A stretch of DNA of 64,000 nt from Betaproteobacteria bacterium. Lineage in GTDB: Bacteria > Pseudomonadota > Gammaproteobacteria > Burkholderiales > Thiobacillaceae. The notes under the pieces were generated by a model, which saw only the letters and a list, made by a program, of their open reading frames with translations, was not told the origin of the DNA and ran no database searches. Within the stretch, counting starts at the first letter, position 1, and the number at the start of each line of letters is the position of its first letter. The stretch is taken from positions 62,001-126,000 of the forward strand of contig JACRNB010000005.1 in NCBI GenBank assembly GCA_016219425.1, read 5' to 3'. This document shows, in pieces, positions 38,915-49,973 of this stretch. Both the position numbers and the translations under genes were made by a program.

Positions 38915-40390
38915 TCAGGTGCCGCAGAAGGTGCGGAATTCCGCCATGAATGCGCCCGATGCGGGCTCGGCGTAACGGGCCAGGGCCGGGTCTTCGTCAA
39001 AGGGCTGCCGCAGGGCGTGCAGCAATTGCTCGAAGAGCGTCAGGTCGCCCTCGTCCGAAGCGGCGGCCAGGGCCTCTTCCACGCGATGGTTGCGCGGGAT
39101 CAGCCAGGGGTTCGTCCGGCGCATGCGCGCAGCGCGATCCTGCACGGCAGGTTCAGCGGCGCAGCGCTCGCGCCAGCGTTGCAGCCAGCGCTCCAGCCCC
39201 GGCTGGCCGGCGAACAGGGCGCGCAGAGGGGCTTCATTCCCCTCCGCCGCATCCGCCAGCCGCCGCCAGGCCAGGGTGAAATCCACCTGCTGGGCGTGCA
39301 GCAGGTCCAGCCAGCTTTCCCCCAGGGCGGCATCGTCGTCCCCTGGGCCGGACAGCCCCAGCTTGGCGCGCAACCCGGCCAGCCAGTGGTGCTGGTAGCG
39401 CGCCGGGAAGGCGTCGATGACCTCTGTGGCCAGCTCGATGGCCTGGCCCTCAGCCTCGGCCAACAGGGGCAACAGGGTCTCGGCCAGACGGGCCAGATTC
39501 CAGCGGGCGATGCGCGGCTGCGCCTGGTAGGCGTAGCGACCCATCTCGTCGATGGAACTGAACACCGCGCCGGGGTCGTAGGCCTCCATGAAGGCGCAGG
39601 GGCCGTAGTCGATGGTCTCGCCGGGGATGCCCATGTTGTCGGTGTTCATCACGCCATGGATGAAACCCACATGCATCCACCGTGCGATGAGCGCGGCCTG
39701 CCGCTCCGCCACGGCGCGGAGAAAGCCCAGGTAGCGGTTCGCGGCCTCCTGGCATTCCGGCTCATGGCGGGCGATGGCGTAATCCGCCAGTTGCCGCACC
39801 TGCTCCAGGGAACCATGGGCAGAGATGTACTGAAACGTGCCCACCCGCAGATGGCTGGCGGCCACCCGGGTCAGGACCGCGCCGGGCAGCGTGCGCTCGC
39901 GGAACACCGCCTCGCCGGTGGCCACCACCGCCAGGGCGCGAGTGGTGGGAATGTCCAGGGCGTGCATGGCCTCGCCCATCAACACCTCCCGCAGCATCGG
40001 CCCCACCGCCGCCTTGCCGTCGCCATTGCGGGAAAAGGGCGTGCGCCCCGAGCCCTTCAACGCGATGTCGCGGCGCAGGCCGTGGCGGTCGATCACCTCC
40101 CCGATCAGTAGCGCCCGACCATCCCCCAACTGGGGCGAGAAATGCCCGAACTGGTGTCCCGAATAGGCCTGGGCGATGGGCTGCGCGCCAGCGGGCAGGG
40201 CGTTGCCGGAAAACAGGGCCGCCAGGGCGGCGTCATCCTGGCCGGCAAGGCCCAGCCGTAATTCCTCGGACAGGCTGTGGTTGAAGAACAGCAGCAGCGG
40301 CGCGCGCACAGATGCGGGCTGGCACGGCGCGTAGAAACCGGGCAGCTCGCGGGCGTAGGTGTGGTCGAAGGGGAGGGAAGTAATCGGCAT
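38915..40390 (-). CDS. selO: Protein adenylyltransferase SelO (YdiU)
   Basis: This 491-residue pseudokinase-fold enzyme transfers AMP to protein Ser/Thr/Tyr. The signatures AYSGHQFGHFSPQLGDGRAL and DIALKGSGRTPFSRNGDGKA are complete, and GFIHGVMNTDNMGIPGETID with YGPCAF follows. The length is normal. The C-terminal cysteine near the end (FRTFCGT) is the redox or selenocysteine-type position of the family. No selenium genes are near. Confidence 0.95.
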   Translation of the reverse strand: MPITSLPFDHTYARELPGFYAPCQPASVRAPLLLFFNHSLSEELRLGLAGQDDAALAALFSGNALPAGAQPIAQAYSGHQFGHFSPQLGDGRALLIGEVIDRHGLRRDIALKGSGRTPFSRNGDGKAAVGPMLREVLMGEAMHALDIPTTRALAVVATGEAVFRERTLPGAVLTRVAASHLRVGTFQYISAHGSLEQVRQLADYAIARHEPECQEAANRYLGFLRAVAERQAALIARWMHVGFIHGVMNTDNMGIPGETIDYGPCAFMEAYDPGAVFSSIDEMGRYAYQAQPRIARWNLARLAETLLPLLAEAEGQAIELATEVIDAFPARYQHHWLAGLRAKLGLSGPGDDDAALGESWLDLLHAQQVDFTLAWRRLADAAEGNEAPLRALFAGQPGLERWLQRWRERCAAEPAVQDRAARMRRTNPWLIPRNHRVEEALAAASDEGDLTLFEQLLHALRQPFDEDPALARYAEPASGAFMAEFRTFCGT

Positions 40391-40552
40391 CGGCGAGGCC
40401 GCACTTCAGGCGCGGACAGTGGACGGATGGGGAAGAGCTTGGGGCCGACAGGGCAGGAATTCCACCCCAAGGCGAGTGGGGAAACCCTACAGACCGATAC
40501 GCGCCAATCTGAAGCGGAAGAGGCTGCCGTGGTCTGAACTCGCGCGCAAGTA

Positions 40553-40588
40553 CAAACGGCCCGGCTGCCTGTGGGCAACCGGGCCGTG
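40553..40588 (-). terminator. Probable thiC terminator
   Basis: On the minus strand ACGGCCCGGTTGCC pairs imperfectly with GGCAGCCGGGCCGT and is followed by TTTGT, just after the thiC stop. The rest of the 214-base gap between thiC and selO (40391-40552) shows nothing I can assign. Confidence 0.7.
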
Positions 40589-40604
40589 CTGGCGGGCGTG
40601 TCTG

Positions 40605-42662
<2,058 letters not shown>

Positions 42663-42782
42663 GGCCGGAAACTAGCCCAAACGGGGGGGCATTACAAGCG
42701 CGGCGGCGGCAGGGTTTAGCCCCAAACCCAGGACCATGGTCAGCTCCCAATTCCTTCGCCATCCGCCTGCGCCCTGACGAAC

Positions 42783-42809
42783 TAAAGAAAGCCCGTAACG
42801 TGTCGATAA
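42783..42809 (+). promoter_or_regulatory. Sigma-28 (FliA) promoter of the second chemoreceptor gene
   Basis: TAAAGAAA, 11 bases, then GTCGATAA is close to the FliA consensus TAAAGTTT-N11-GCCGATAA with exact spacing. It lies about 75 bases before the chemoreceptor ATG. Confidence 0.85.
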
Positions 42810-42884
42810 GAATTTGCTGATATACGAAACAGCCAGGCCGGCTTGTCTTGCCTGGTCATGTTTTTCTCACTCCTGGGGGTCATC

Positions 42885-44534
42885 ATGTTCGACAACTTCA
42901 CGATCACTGCGCGCCTGTGGCTGGTGTCGTTCCTGGCTGGGGCGCTGTTCTTCATTTCCATCCTTTCCGGCTGGGCCGGCTTGCAGATGGCGCGGGATTC
43001 CCTCAAGGCCGTGTATGAAGACCGCGCCGTATCCCTGCACCACCTCAGCCTCATCCAGCAGCTCATCGACGCCAACTACGCGCATGTCCTGAGCGGATTT
43101 CAGCACGACCCCTCCGGCGCCCTGCATGGCGTGCATGACCACCCCCTCAGCCTGCACACCAACGCGGTTCACGCCAGCAAGCAGAGGATTGATGACGTCT
43201 GGAAGAAGTACATGGAGCGCCGCCTGAACGATGAAGAGACGCGCCTGGCGACGGATTTCATCGAAAAGCGCAAGGCATGGGTCGCGCCGATGTTGCAAGC
43301 GGTGGCCGCCCTGGAGCGGGGCGACTACCGTCCTGACACGGTGGCCGCCTTCCTGAAGGCCGGACGCGAGCAACGCATGGCCGCCGCCGAGGCCCTGGAG
43401 GCCCTGATGCGCCTGCAGGAACGCGCGGCCAAGGAGGAATACCTGGCCGCGGAGCGGCGCTTCGACCTGAACCGCATCCTGTTTGGCGTACTGGTGCTGA
43501 TTGGCGTGGCGGGCGTGCTGGGGATCACCTGGCTCACCATCCGGCGCATCACCACCTCCCTGCGCGAGGCCGGCGCCTTCGTGGAGGCCATCGCCTCCGG
43601 CGATCTGACGCGCGAGGCGCGCATTCACGGGCGGGATGAACTGGGCCGGATGATGGAACAGCTTGGCGGCATGCGCGCCAGCCTGCGCGACCTCATCGGC
43701 GCCCTGCACGGCAAGGTGGAGCGGCTCAACCGTTCGGCGGGCGATCTCACGGACGCCGCCCGGCGCAGCGCCCAGGCCAGCGAAAACCAGTCCGAGGCGG
43801 CATCCAGCATGGCGGCCTCGGTGGAACAGCTTTCCGTCTCCGTGGATCAGGTGGAGGAACACGCGCGGGACGCACGCGGCATCACCGCCCAGTCCAGCGG
43901 GCAGTCGGAAGAGGGCGGACGCATCATTCACGAGGCGGCGGGCGAGATGCGGCGCATCGCCGACGCGGTGAACGCCACCGCCGTCACCATCCGCGAGCTG
44001 GAGGGCTTCTCCGGCCAGATCTCCGGCATCGTCAAGGTGATTCGCGACATCGCCGACCAGACCAACCTGCTTGCCCTCAACGCCGCCATCGAGGCCGCCC
44101 GCGCGGGGGAACAGGGGCGCGGCTTTGCCGTGGTGGCGGACGAGGTGCGCAAGCTGGCCGAGCGCACCGGCAAATCCACGCAGGAGATCACGGAGATGAT
44201 CGGCAAGATCCAGCAGGGCACCCAGCGCGCGGCGCAGGAAATGGAGGCGGGCGTGGGGCGGGTCAACGAAGGCGTCACCCTGGCGCAGCGCGCGGGGGAT
44301 TCGGTCATCAGCATCCGCGGCAGCGGAGAGCAGGTATTGCAGGCGGTGGACGACATCACCCTGGCCCTGCGCGAGCAGTCCGTGGCGGCGCGGGACATCG
44401 CCCAGAAGGTGGAGCGCATCGCCCAGGGCGCCGAGTCGAACAGCGCCAGCGTGGCCCAGACCGCCGCCGCCGCGCATGACCTGGAGGCGCTGGCGAGTGA
44501 ACTGCAAACCCTGGCGGGGCGCTTCCGGGTGTAG
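42885..44534 (+). CDS. Methyl-accepting chemotaxis protein with four-helix-bundle sensor
   Basis: This 549-residue chemoreceptor has a first membrane helix ([20 protein letters not shown]), a periplasmic helical domain of about 165 residues similar to Tar-type bundles, and a second helix ([20 protein letters not shown]). HAMP and the signalling tip [20 protein letters not shown] with [18 protein letters not shown] follow. Its cytoplasmic part is close in sequence to the receptor at 25911, suggesting duplication with a change of sensor. The ATG at 42885 follows a weak site; the track start is 14 codons earlier. The ligand is unknown. Confidence 0.93.
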   Translation: MFDNFTITARLWLVSFLAGALFFISILSGWAGLQMARDSLKAVYEDRAVSLHHLSLIQQLIDANYAHVLSGFQHDPSGALHGVHDHPLSLHTNAVHASKQRIDDVWKKYMERRLNDEETRLATDFIEKRKAWVAPMLQAVAALERGDYRPDTVAAFLKAGREQRMAAAEALEALMRLQERAAKEEYLAAERRFDLNRILFGVLVLIGVAGVLGITWLTIRRITTSLREAGAFVEAIASGDLTREARIHGRDELGRMMEQLGGMRASLRDLIGALHGKVERLNRSAGDLTDAARRSAQASENQSEAASSMAASVEQLSVSVDQVEEHARDARGITAQSSGQSEEGGRIIHEAAGEMRRIADAVNATAVTIRELEGFSGQISGIVKVIRDIADQTNLLALNAAIEAARAGEQGRGFAVVADEVRKLAERTGKSTQEITEMIGKIQQGTQRAAQEMEAGVGRVNEGVTLAQRAGDSVISIRGSGEQVLQAVDDITLALREQSVAARDIAQKVERIAQGAESNSASVAQTAAAAHDLEALASELQTLAGRFRV

Positions 44535-44583
44535 TCCGCGGCGGGGTTTATGATGCGTCGCACCACCTCTGCCGACGTCCGTC

Positions 44584-45657
44584 ATGAAACCGTATATAGC
44601 GCTGAGTCTTTTGCCGTTGCTGGCCGCCTGTGGAGACAAACCCGCCCCGCCGTCGCCCCAGCCCCGCGTCGTCCTCGCCTTTGAGGTCCGGGCCGGGGCG
44701 GGCGCCACCGTATCCGAGTATTCCGGCGAGGTGCGCGCCCGGCACGAGGCGGCCCTGGGCTTCCGGGTTGGCGGCAAGCTGGTGGAACGGCGCGTGGAGG
44801 TGGGCGACCGCGTTGCCGCCGGGCAGGTGCTGGCGCGGCTGGATGCCGGCGATTTGAGCCAATCCCAGCGCGGGGCCGAGGCCCAGCAGGCGGCGGCGGA
44901 GGCGGAAGTGCGCTTCGCCCGCGCCGAGTTGGAGCGCTATCGCGGCCTGCATACCCAGAAGTTCGTCAGCCAGGCCGCCCTGGAGGCCAAGGAGACCGCA
45001 CTCAAGGCCGCCGAGGAAAAGCTTCGCGCCGCCGGCGCCCAGGGCGTCATCGCCCGCAACCAGACCACCTATGCCGACCTGTCCAGCGACCGGCCCGGCG
45101 TGGTGGCCGCCGTGTTGGCGGAGGCGGGCCAGGTGGTGGCGGCGGGCCAGCCGGTGCTGCGGGTGGCCCAGGGCGGGGAACGGGAGGTGGTGATCGCCCT
45201 GCCGGAGAACCGGGTGGCGGAGGCGGCCCCAGGCGTTGCGGCCCGGGTGACCCTGTGGGCGTTGCCGGACAAGGCGTACCAGGGACGGGTGCGGGAGGTT
45301 GCACCCCAGGCGGACGCCATCACCCGCACCTATGCGGCGCGGGTCGCCATTACCAATGCCGATGCCCAGGTGCGTCTGGGCCAGACCGCGCGGGTGCTGT
45401 TCCAGGGCGGCAAGCCGGAGGGCAAAACCACCCTGCTGCCATCCGGGGCCGTATTCCAGAAGGACAAGCAGGCGGCGGTGTGGGTCATCGCCGCCGATGG
45501 CCGGGTGCATCTGCGCCCGGTGCAGGTGTCGGCCTGGCGCGAGGACGGCGCGGCGGTGAGCGCGGGTGTGAGCGAAGGCGAACGCATCGTCGCCGCCGGG
45601 GCCTACAAGCTGATGGAAGGCGAGACGGTGCGGGTGGCGGACGGGAGGCGGCCATGA
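44584..45657 (+). CDS. RND efflux periplasmic adaptor lipoprotein
   Basis: This 357-residue membrane-fusion protein has a lipoprotein signal (MKPYIALSLLPLLAAC). The lipoyl half GFRVGGKLVERRVEVGDRVA is followed by a helical hairpin (AEAEVRFARAELERYRGLHT) and beta-barrel and C-terminal domains with QTARVLFQGGKPEG. It links an RND pump in the inner membrane to a TolC-like channel. The pump gene follows after about 200 bases of repeats, and a tolC-type gene lies four genes downstream. The substrate is unknown. Confidence 0.94.
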   Translation: MKPYIALSLLPLLAACGDKPAPPSPQPRVVLAFEVRAGAGATVSEYSGEVRARHEAALGFRVGGKLVERRVEVGDRVAAGQVLARLDAGDLSQSQRGAEAQQAAAEAEVRFARAELERYRGLHTQKFVSQAALEAKETALKAAEEKLRAAGAQGVIARNQTTYADLSSDRPGVVAAVLAEAGQVVAAGQPVLRVAQGGEREVVIALPENRVAEAAPGVAARVTLWALPDKAYQGRVREVAPQADAITRTYAARVAITNADAQVRLGQTARVLFQGGKPEGKTTLLPSGAVFQKDKQAAVWVIAADGRVHLRPVQVSAWREDGAAVSAGVSEGERIVAAGAYKLMEGETVRVADGRRP

Positions 45658-45667
45658 CCGCCGCCGC

Positions 45668-45862
45668 CTTTCCCCCTCTCCCTCCGGGAGAGGGCCGGGG
45701 TGAGGGAGCGGCGGTGAATGAGCGGTGTGGGCCGGGCGGGCGTTGCTCCGTCATCGCTACCTGGGACGGCGAGGGCGATGCCGCGGTGAATTGGCGGAGT
45801 GGGTCGGGCGGGCGTTGCTCCCTCACCCCCCCGCCCCTCCCCCGGCGGGGGAGGGGAGCTAA
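45668..45862. repeat. Extended GC-rich palindromic repeat between adaptor and pump genes
   Basis: A left module CCCTCTCCCTCCGGGAGAGG with tail GGGGTGAGGGAGC is followed by two direct copies of GGTGAAT..GCGG...GGGCGGGCGTTGCTCC 72 bases apart. The right module TGCTCCCTCACCC with the CCCCTCCCCC...GGGGGAGGGG hairpin follows. The last GGAGGGGAG lies seven bases before the pump ATG and serves as its ribosome binding site. Confidence 0.82.
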
Positions 45863-45865
45863 ACC

Positions 45866-48800
45866 ATGAGCGGCTTCAACCTCTCCGCCTGGTCTTTGCG
45901 CCATGGCAGCCTCATGGCCTACCTCATGGTGGTGCTGTCCATCGCCGGGGTGCTCGCTTACTTCAACCTGGGGCGTTCCGAAGACCCGGATTTCACCGTC
46001 AAGACCATGGTGATTCGTTCCTTCTGGCCCGGCGCTTCCGCCACCGAGGTGGAGCAGCAACTGACCGACCGCATCGAAAAAAAGCTCCAGGAACTGCCGT
46101 ATCTCGACTATCTGCGCAGCTACTCGAAACCCGGCGAATCCATGGTGTTCGTGGAGGTCATTGATTCCACCCCGCCCAAGGTGGTGCCGGAGATGTGGTA
46201 CCAGGTGCGCAAGAAGCTCAACGACATCCGCCACACCCTGCCCGCCGGGGTGCAGGGGCCGTTCCCCAACGACGAGTTCGGCGACACCTTCGGCAACATC
46301 TACGCCCTTACGGGAACCGGCTACCCCCTGGCGGAACTGCGGCGTCAGGCGGATCGCATGGCGCTCACCCTGCACCACGTCCCCGGCGTGGCCAAGGTGG
46401 ACCTGCTGGGGGTGCAGGACGAGCGCATCTGGGTCGAGATGTCCGCCGCCAAGCTGGCCAGCCTGGGCCTGGACCCGCGCCTGATCCAGCAGACCCTGGC
46501 GGCCCAGAACGCCATGACCCCCTCCGGCTATGTGGAGACGGGCGCTGACCGGGTGCGCATTGAGGTCACCGGCAGCTTCGACTCGGTAGAGGCCATCCGC
46601 GCCATCGGCATCCGCGCCGGCGAGCGGCTGTTCAAGTTGGGGGACGTGGCCAGGGTCTGGCGCGGCTATGCCGATCCGCCCCAGCCCCGCTTCCGCTGGC
46701 AGGGTCAGGAGGGCATCGGTATCGCCGTTTCGATGAAACGGGGCGGCAATGTGCTGGATCTGGGCCGGGGCCTGGCCGAAGCCACAGCGCGGATGCGCGC
46801 CGAACTGCCGGTGGGGCTGGAACTGCATCAGGTGGCGAACCAGCCGGAGGTGGTGCAACGGGCCACCAAGGAGTTCATGAGCAGCCTGCTGGAGGCCGTC
46901 GCCATCGTCCTGGCGGTGAGCTTTTTGTTCCTGGGCTGGCGCACCGGGCTGGTGGTGGCCTTGTCCATCCCCCTGGTGCTGGCGCTCACCTTCTTGTTCA
47001 TGAAGCCCGCCGGCATCGACCTGCAACGCATCTCCCTGGGCGCGCTCATCATTGCCCTGGGGTTGCTGGTGGACGACGCCATCATCGCGGTGGAGATGAT
47101 GGTGGTGAAGATGGAACAAGGCTGGGAGAAGGTAAATGCGGCCACGTTCGCATACACCTCTACTGCCTTCCCCATGCTCACCGGCACCCTCATCACCGCC
47201 GCCGGCTTTCTGCCCGTGGGCTTCGCCAAGAGCGCGGCGGGGGAATACACCTTCTCCATCTTCGCCGTGGTGGGCATCGCGCTGCTCACCTCCTGGGTGG
47301 TGGCGGTGCTGTTCACGCCTCTGCTGGGGGCGAAGCTGCTGAATCGGGAAAAGCTCATGGCCATCGCCGCCAAACACGGCGGCGACCCCTACGACGCCCC
47401 CTTCTACCGTCGCTTCCGGGCCGTGGTGACCTGGTGCGTGAACCGGCGCTGGACCGTCATCGGCCTCACCCTGGGCGCCTTCGTGCTGGCCATCGTCGCC
47501 TTCAAGCACGGCGTCGAAAAGCAGTTCTTCCCCACCACCAACCGACCCGAACTGCTGGTGGACCTGCGCCTGCCCGAGGGCAGCTCCCTCAAGGCCACCG
47601 AGGCGGAGGTGAAGCGCCTGGAGGCCATCCTCCTGAACGACCCGCAGGTGAAGTCGGGGTTGAGCCACTTCGTGGCCTATGTGGGCAGCGGCAGCGCCCG
47701 TTTCTTCCTGCCCCTGGACCAGGTGCTGCCCAGCGAGAACTTCGCCCAGTTCGTGCTCATGACCACCGGCATTGCCGAGCGGGAGGTGGTGAAGGCGCGT
47801 CTGGAGGCCCGGCTGACGGCGGAGTTCAGCGGCCTGCACGGGCGCGTGCTGCGGCTGGAGAACGGCCCGCCGGTGGGCTTCCCCATCCAGTTCCGGGTCA
47901 GCGGCGAAGACCCGGAGAAGGTGCGGGCCTATGCCAACGAAGTGCTGGCCGTGCTGCGCGCCCACCCCCACGCCAAGGAGCCGGTGCTGGACTGGAACGA
48001 GCGCATCAAACAGGTGCGCCTGGAGGTGGACCAGGACAAGGCCCGCGCCCTGGGGGTGAGTTCCCAGGAGTTGTCGCTCTCTCTGAGCACCCTGCTCAAC
48101 GGTCTGGCCGTGACCCAATACCGGGAGGGTGACCAGTTGATTGACGTGGTGGGCCGCGCCGAGGCGCGCGACCGGGACCGCCTCTCCGCCCTGGCGGACT
48201 TGCAGGTGCACCTGCGGGATGGTCGTTTCGTGCCTTTGTCGCAACTGGTGAAGATCACCCCGGAACTGGCGGAAGGGCTGATCTGGCGGCGCGATCGCCT
48301 GCCCGCCATCACCGTGCGCAGCGACGTGAAGCCGGGCATGCAGGCCCCCACCCTGAGCGCCGAGATCAACCCGAAGCTGGACCCCATCCGCGCCAAACTG
48401 CCGCCCGGCTACCACATCGAACTAGGCGGCACGGCGGAGAAATCGAGCCATGCGGAGGGCTCCATCCGCGCCGTCTTCCCCGCCGCCCTCATCGTCATGG
48501 TCACCTTGTTGATGATCCAGTTGCAGAGCTTCCAGCGCACGGTGCTGGTCGTGCTTACCGCGCCTCTGGGGATGATCGGCGTCACCGCCTCGCTGCTGCT
48601 GCTGAACGCCCCCTTCGGCTTCGTCGCGCAACTGGGGGTGATCGCCCTGTTCGGCATGATCATGCGCAACTCGGTGATCCTGGTGGACCAGATCGAGCGC
48701 GATATCAAGGAAGGAATCGCCGCCTTTGACGCCATCATCGGCGCCACGGTGCGGCGCTTCCGCCCCATCCTGCTCACCGCTCTGGCCGCCATCCTGGCCA

Positions 48801-48973
48801 TGATCCCACTGTCTCGCAGCGTGTTCTGGGGCCCCATGGCGGTGGCCATCATGGGCGGTCTGGCCATCGCCACCGTGCTCACCCTGCTGTTCCTGCCGGC
48901 CCTGTACGCGGCGTGGTTCCGGGTCAGAGGGCCGGCGGGCGCGGGTTACAATCCGCCCCCTCCAAGTCATTGA
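45866..48973 (+). CDS. RND efflux transporter permease
   Basis: This 1035-residue AcrB-like pump runs on proton motive force. It has twelve helices in two halves, with a first helix after HGSLMAYLMVVLSIAGVLAY. The first-half membrane block starts LEAVAIVLAVSFLFLGWRTG. The proton-relay aspartates are in LIIALGLLVDDAIIAVEMM. Large periplasmic porter loops separate the halves, and the final block reads FPAALIVMVTLLMIQLQSFQ. The pair fits HAE1-type export of hydrophobic compounds rather than heavy metals, but the substrate is not determined. Its ribosome site comes from the upstream repeat. Confidence 0.95.
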   Translation: MSGFNLSAWSLRHGSLMAYLMVVLSIAGVLAYFNLGRSEDPDFTVKTMVIRSFWPGASATEVEQQLTDRIEKKLQELPYLDYLRSYSKPGESMVFVEVIDSTPPKVVPEMWYQVRKKLNDIRHTLPAGVQGPFPNDEFGDTFGNIYALTGTGYPLAELRRQADRMALTLHHVPGVAKVDLLGVQDERIWVEMSAAKLASLGLDPRLIQQTLAAQNAMTPSGYVETGADRVRIEVTGSFDSVEAIRAIGIRAGERLFKLGDVARVWRGYADPPQPRFRWQGQEGIGIAVSMKRGGNVLDLGRGLAEATARMRAELPVGLELHQVANQPEVVQRATKEFMSSLLEAVAIVLAVSFLFLGWRTGLVVALSIPLVLALTFLFMKPAGIDLQRISLGALIIALGLLVDDAIIAVEMMVVKMEQGWEKVNAATFAYTSTAFPMLTGTLITAAGFLPVGFAKSAAGEYTFSIFAVVGIALLTSWVVAVLFTPLLGAKLLNREKLMAIAAKHGGDPYDAPFYRRFRAVVTWCVNRRWTVIGLTLGAFVLAIVAFKHGVEKQFFPTTNRPELLVDLRLPEGSSLKATEAEVKRLEAILLNDPQVKSGLSHFVAYVGSGSARFFLPLDQVLPSENFAQFVLMTTGIAEREVVKARLEARLTAEFSGLHGRVLRLENGPPVGFPIQFRVSGEDPEKVRAYANEVLAVLRAHPHAKEPVLDWNERIKQVRLEVDQDKARALGVSSQELSLSLSTLLNGLAVTQYREGDQLIDVVGRAEARDRDRLSALADLQVHLRDGRFVPLSQLVKITPELAEGLIWRRDRLPAITVRSDVKPGMQAPTLSAEINPKLDPIRAKLPPGYHIELGGTAEKSSHAEGSIRAVFPAALIVMVTLLMIQLQSFQRTVLVVLTAPLGMIGVTASLLLLNAPFGFVAQLGVIALFGMIMRNSVILVDQIERDIKEGIAAFDAIIGATVRRFRPILLTALAAILAMIPLSRSVFWGPMAVAIMGGLAIATVLTLLFLPALYAAWFRVRGPAGAGYNPPPPSH

Positions 48974-48989
48974 AATCGCCGGAGTTGTC

Positions 48990-49640
48990 ATGGATTACGA
49001 ACAAACCCGATTCAACATGGTGGAACAGCAGATCCGCCCCTGGGAGGTGCTCGATCTCAAGGTGCTGGACCTGCTGTTCCAGATCAAGCGGGAGGACTAC
49101 GTCCCTGCCGTGTACCAATCCCTCGCCTTTGTCGATATGGAGATCCCGCTTGGCCACGGCGAGTCCATGTGGGCGCCCAAGATCGAGGCGCGCGCCCTCC
49201 AGGCCGTCCAGATCCAGCCCAACGAACGGGTGCTGGAAGTGGGCACGGGCAGCGGCTACCTCACCGCCCTGCTGGCGGCCCAGGCCCTGATGGTGGTGAC
49301 GGTGGAACTCCACGTCGACCTCAAGGAAGAAGCGGAACGCCGCTTCAAGGCCCACGGTCTCGGCAACGTGCAGACCCGCCAGGGCGACGCCGCGCGCGAT
49401 TGGGACCAGGACGGCGCCTTTGACGTCATCGTCGTCACCGGCAGCCTGGCCCTGGCACCGGAACAACTGCTCCAGCGCCTCAACCCCAATGGCCGCCTGT
49501 TCGCCGTGGTGGGGGAGGGCGTCATCATGTCGGCGCGCCTCTACACCAATGTCGGCGGCGGCTTCCGCATGGACAGCCTGTTCGAAACCCGCATCAAGGC
49601 CCTGGAAAACGCCCCCGTGCCGGAGCGGTTCGAGTTCTGA
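48990..49640 (+). CDS. pcm: Protein-L-isoaspartate O-methyltransferase family protein
   Basis: This 216-residue SAM-dependent methyltransferase has NMVEQQIRPWEVLDLKVLDL and PLGHGESMWAPKIEARALQA. The SAM-binding motif I is ERVLEVGTGSGYLTALLAAQ. The family repairs isoaspartyl residues. Members beside tolC in betaproteobacteria are often annotated this way, but they lack the exact PCMT substrate motif, so the activity is likely rather than certain. The stop overlaps the next start. Confidence 0.88.
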   Translation: MDYEQTRFNMVEQQIRPWEVLDLKVLDLLFQIKREDYVPAVYQSLAFVDMEIPLGHGESMWAPKIEARALQAVQIQPNERVLEVGTGSGYLTALLAAQALMVVTVELHVDLKEEAERRFKAHGLGNVQTRQGDAARDWDQDGAFDVIVVTGSLALAPEQLLQRLNPNGRLFAVVGEGVIMSARLYTNVGGGFRMDSLFETRIKALENAPVPERFEF

Positions 49641-49963
49641 TGCAGCAACTACGCCCTGCGGAACTCAAGGCCTGGCTGGATGATCCGCAACGCCCCCGGC
49701 CCCTCCTGCTGGACGTGCGCGAAGAATGGGAATTCGAGCGCTGCCGCATCGCAGGTTCCCGGCTCCTGCCCATGCGCGAGATCGCCGCGCGCCTGAGCGA
49801 ACTGGAGCCGGAGCGCGAGATCGTGGTCATCTGTCACCACGGCGTGCGCAGCTTTCATACCGCGCGCTTCCTCGAAAACAACGGCTTTGCCAACGTGATC
49901 AACCTCGCCGGCGGCGTGGATGCCTGGGCCAAAGAGGCCGACCCCGCCATGCCCACCTACTGA
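49640..49963 (+). CDS. Rhodanese-like sulfurtransferase
   Basis: This 107-residue single-domain rhodanese has the strand motif RPLLLDVREEWEFERCRIAG. The catalytic loop reads IVVICHHGVRSFHTARFL, with the cysteine after VI. The end VINLAGGVDAWAKEADP is typical. It moves sulfane sulfur in the cytoplasm. The start shares a base with the pcm stop, and the same pcm-rhodanese-tolC order is found in many betaproteobacteria. Confidence 0.93.
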   Translation: MQQLRPAELKAWLDDPQRPRPLLLDVREEWEFERCRIAGSRLLPMREIAARLSELEPEREIVVICHHGVRSFHTARFLENNGFANVINLAGGVDAWAKEADPAMPTY

Positions 49964-49973
49964 GCCTTTGACC

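Noticed and set aside
45485-48415. A 976-codon minus-strand ORF opposite the RND pump
   Set aside because: It is an antisense shadow with low-complexity His/Gln/Gly composition. The plus strand encodes a complete RND permease.
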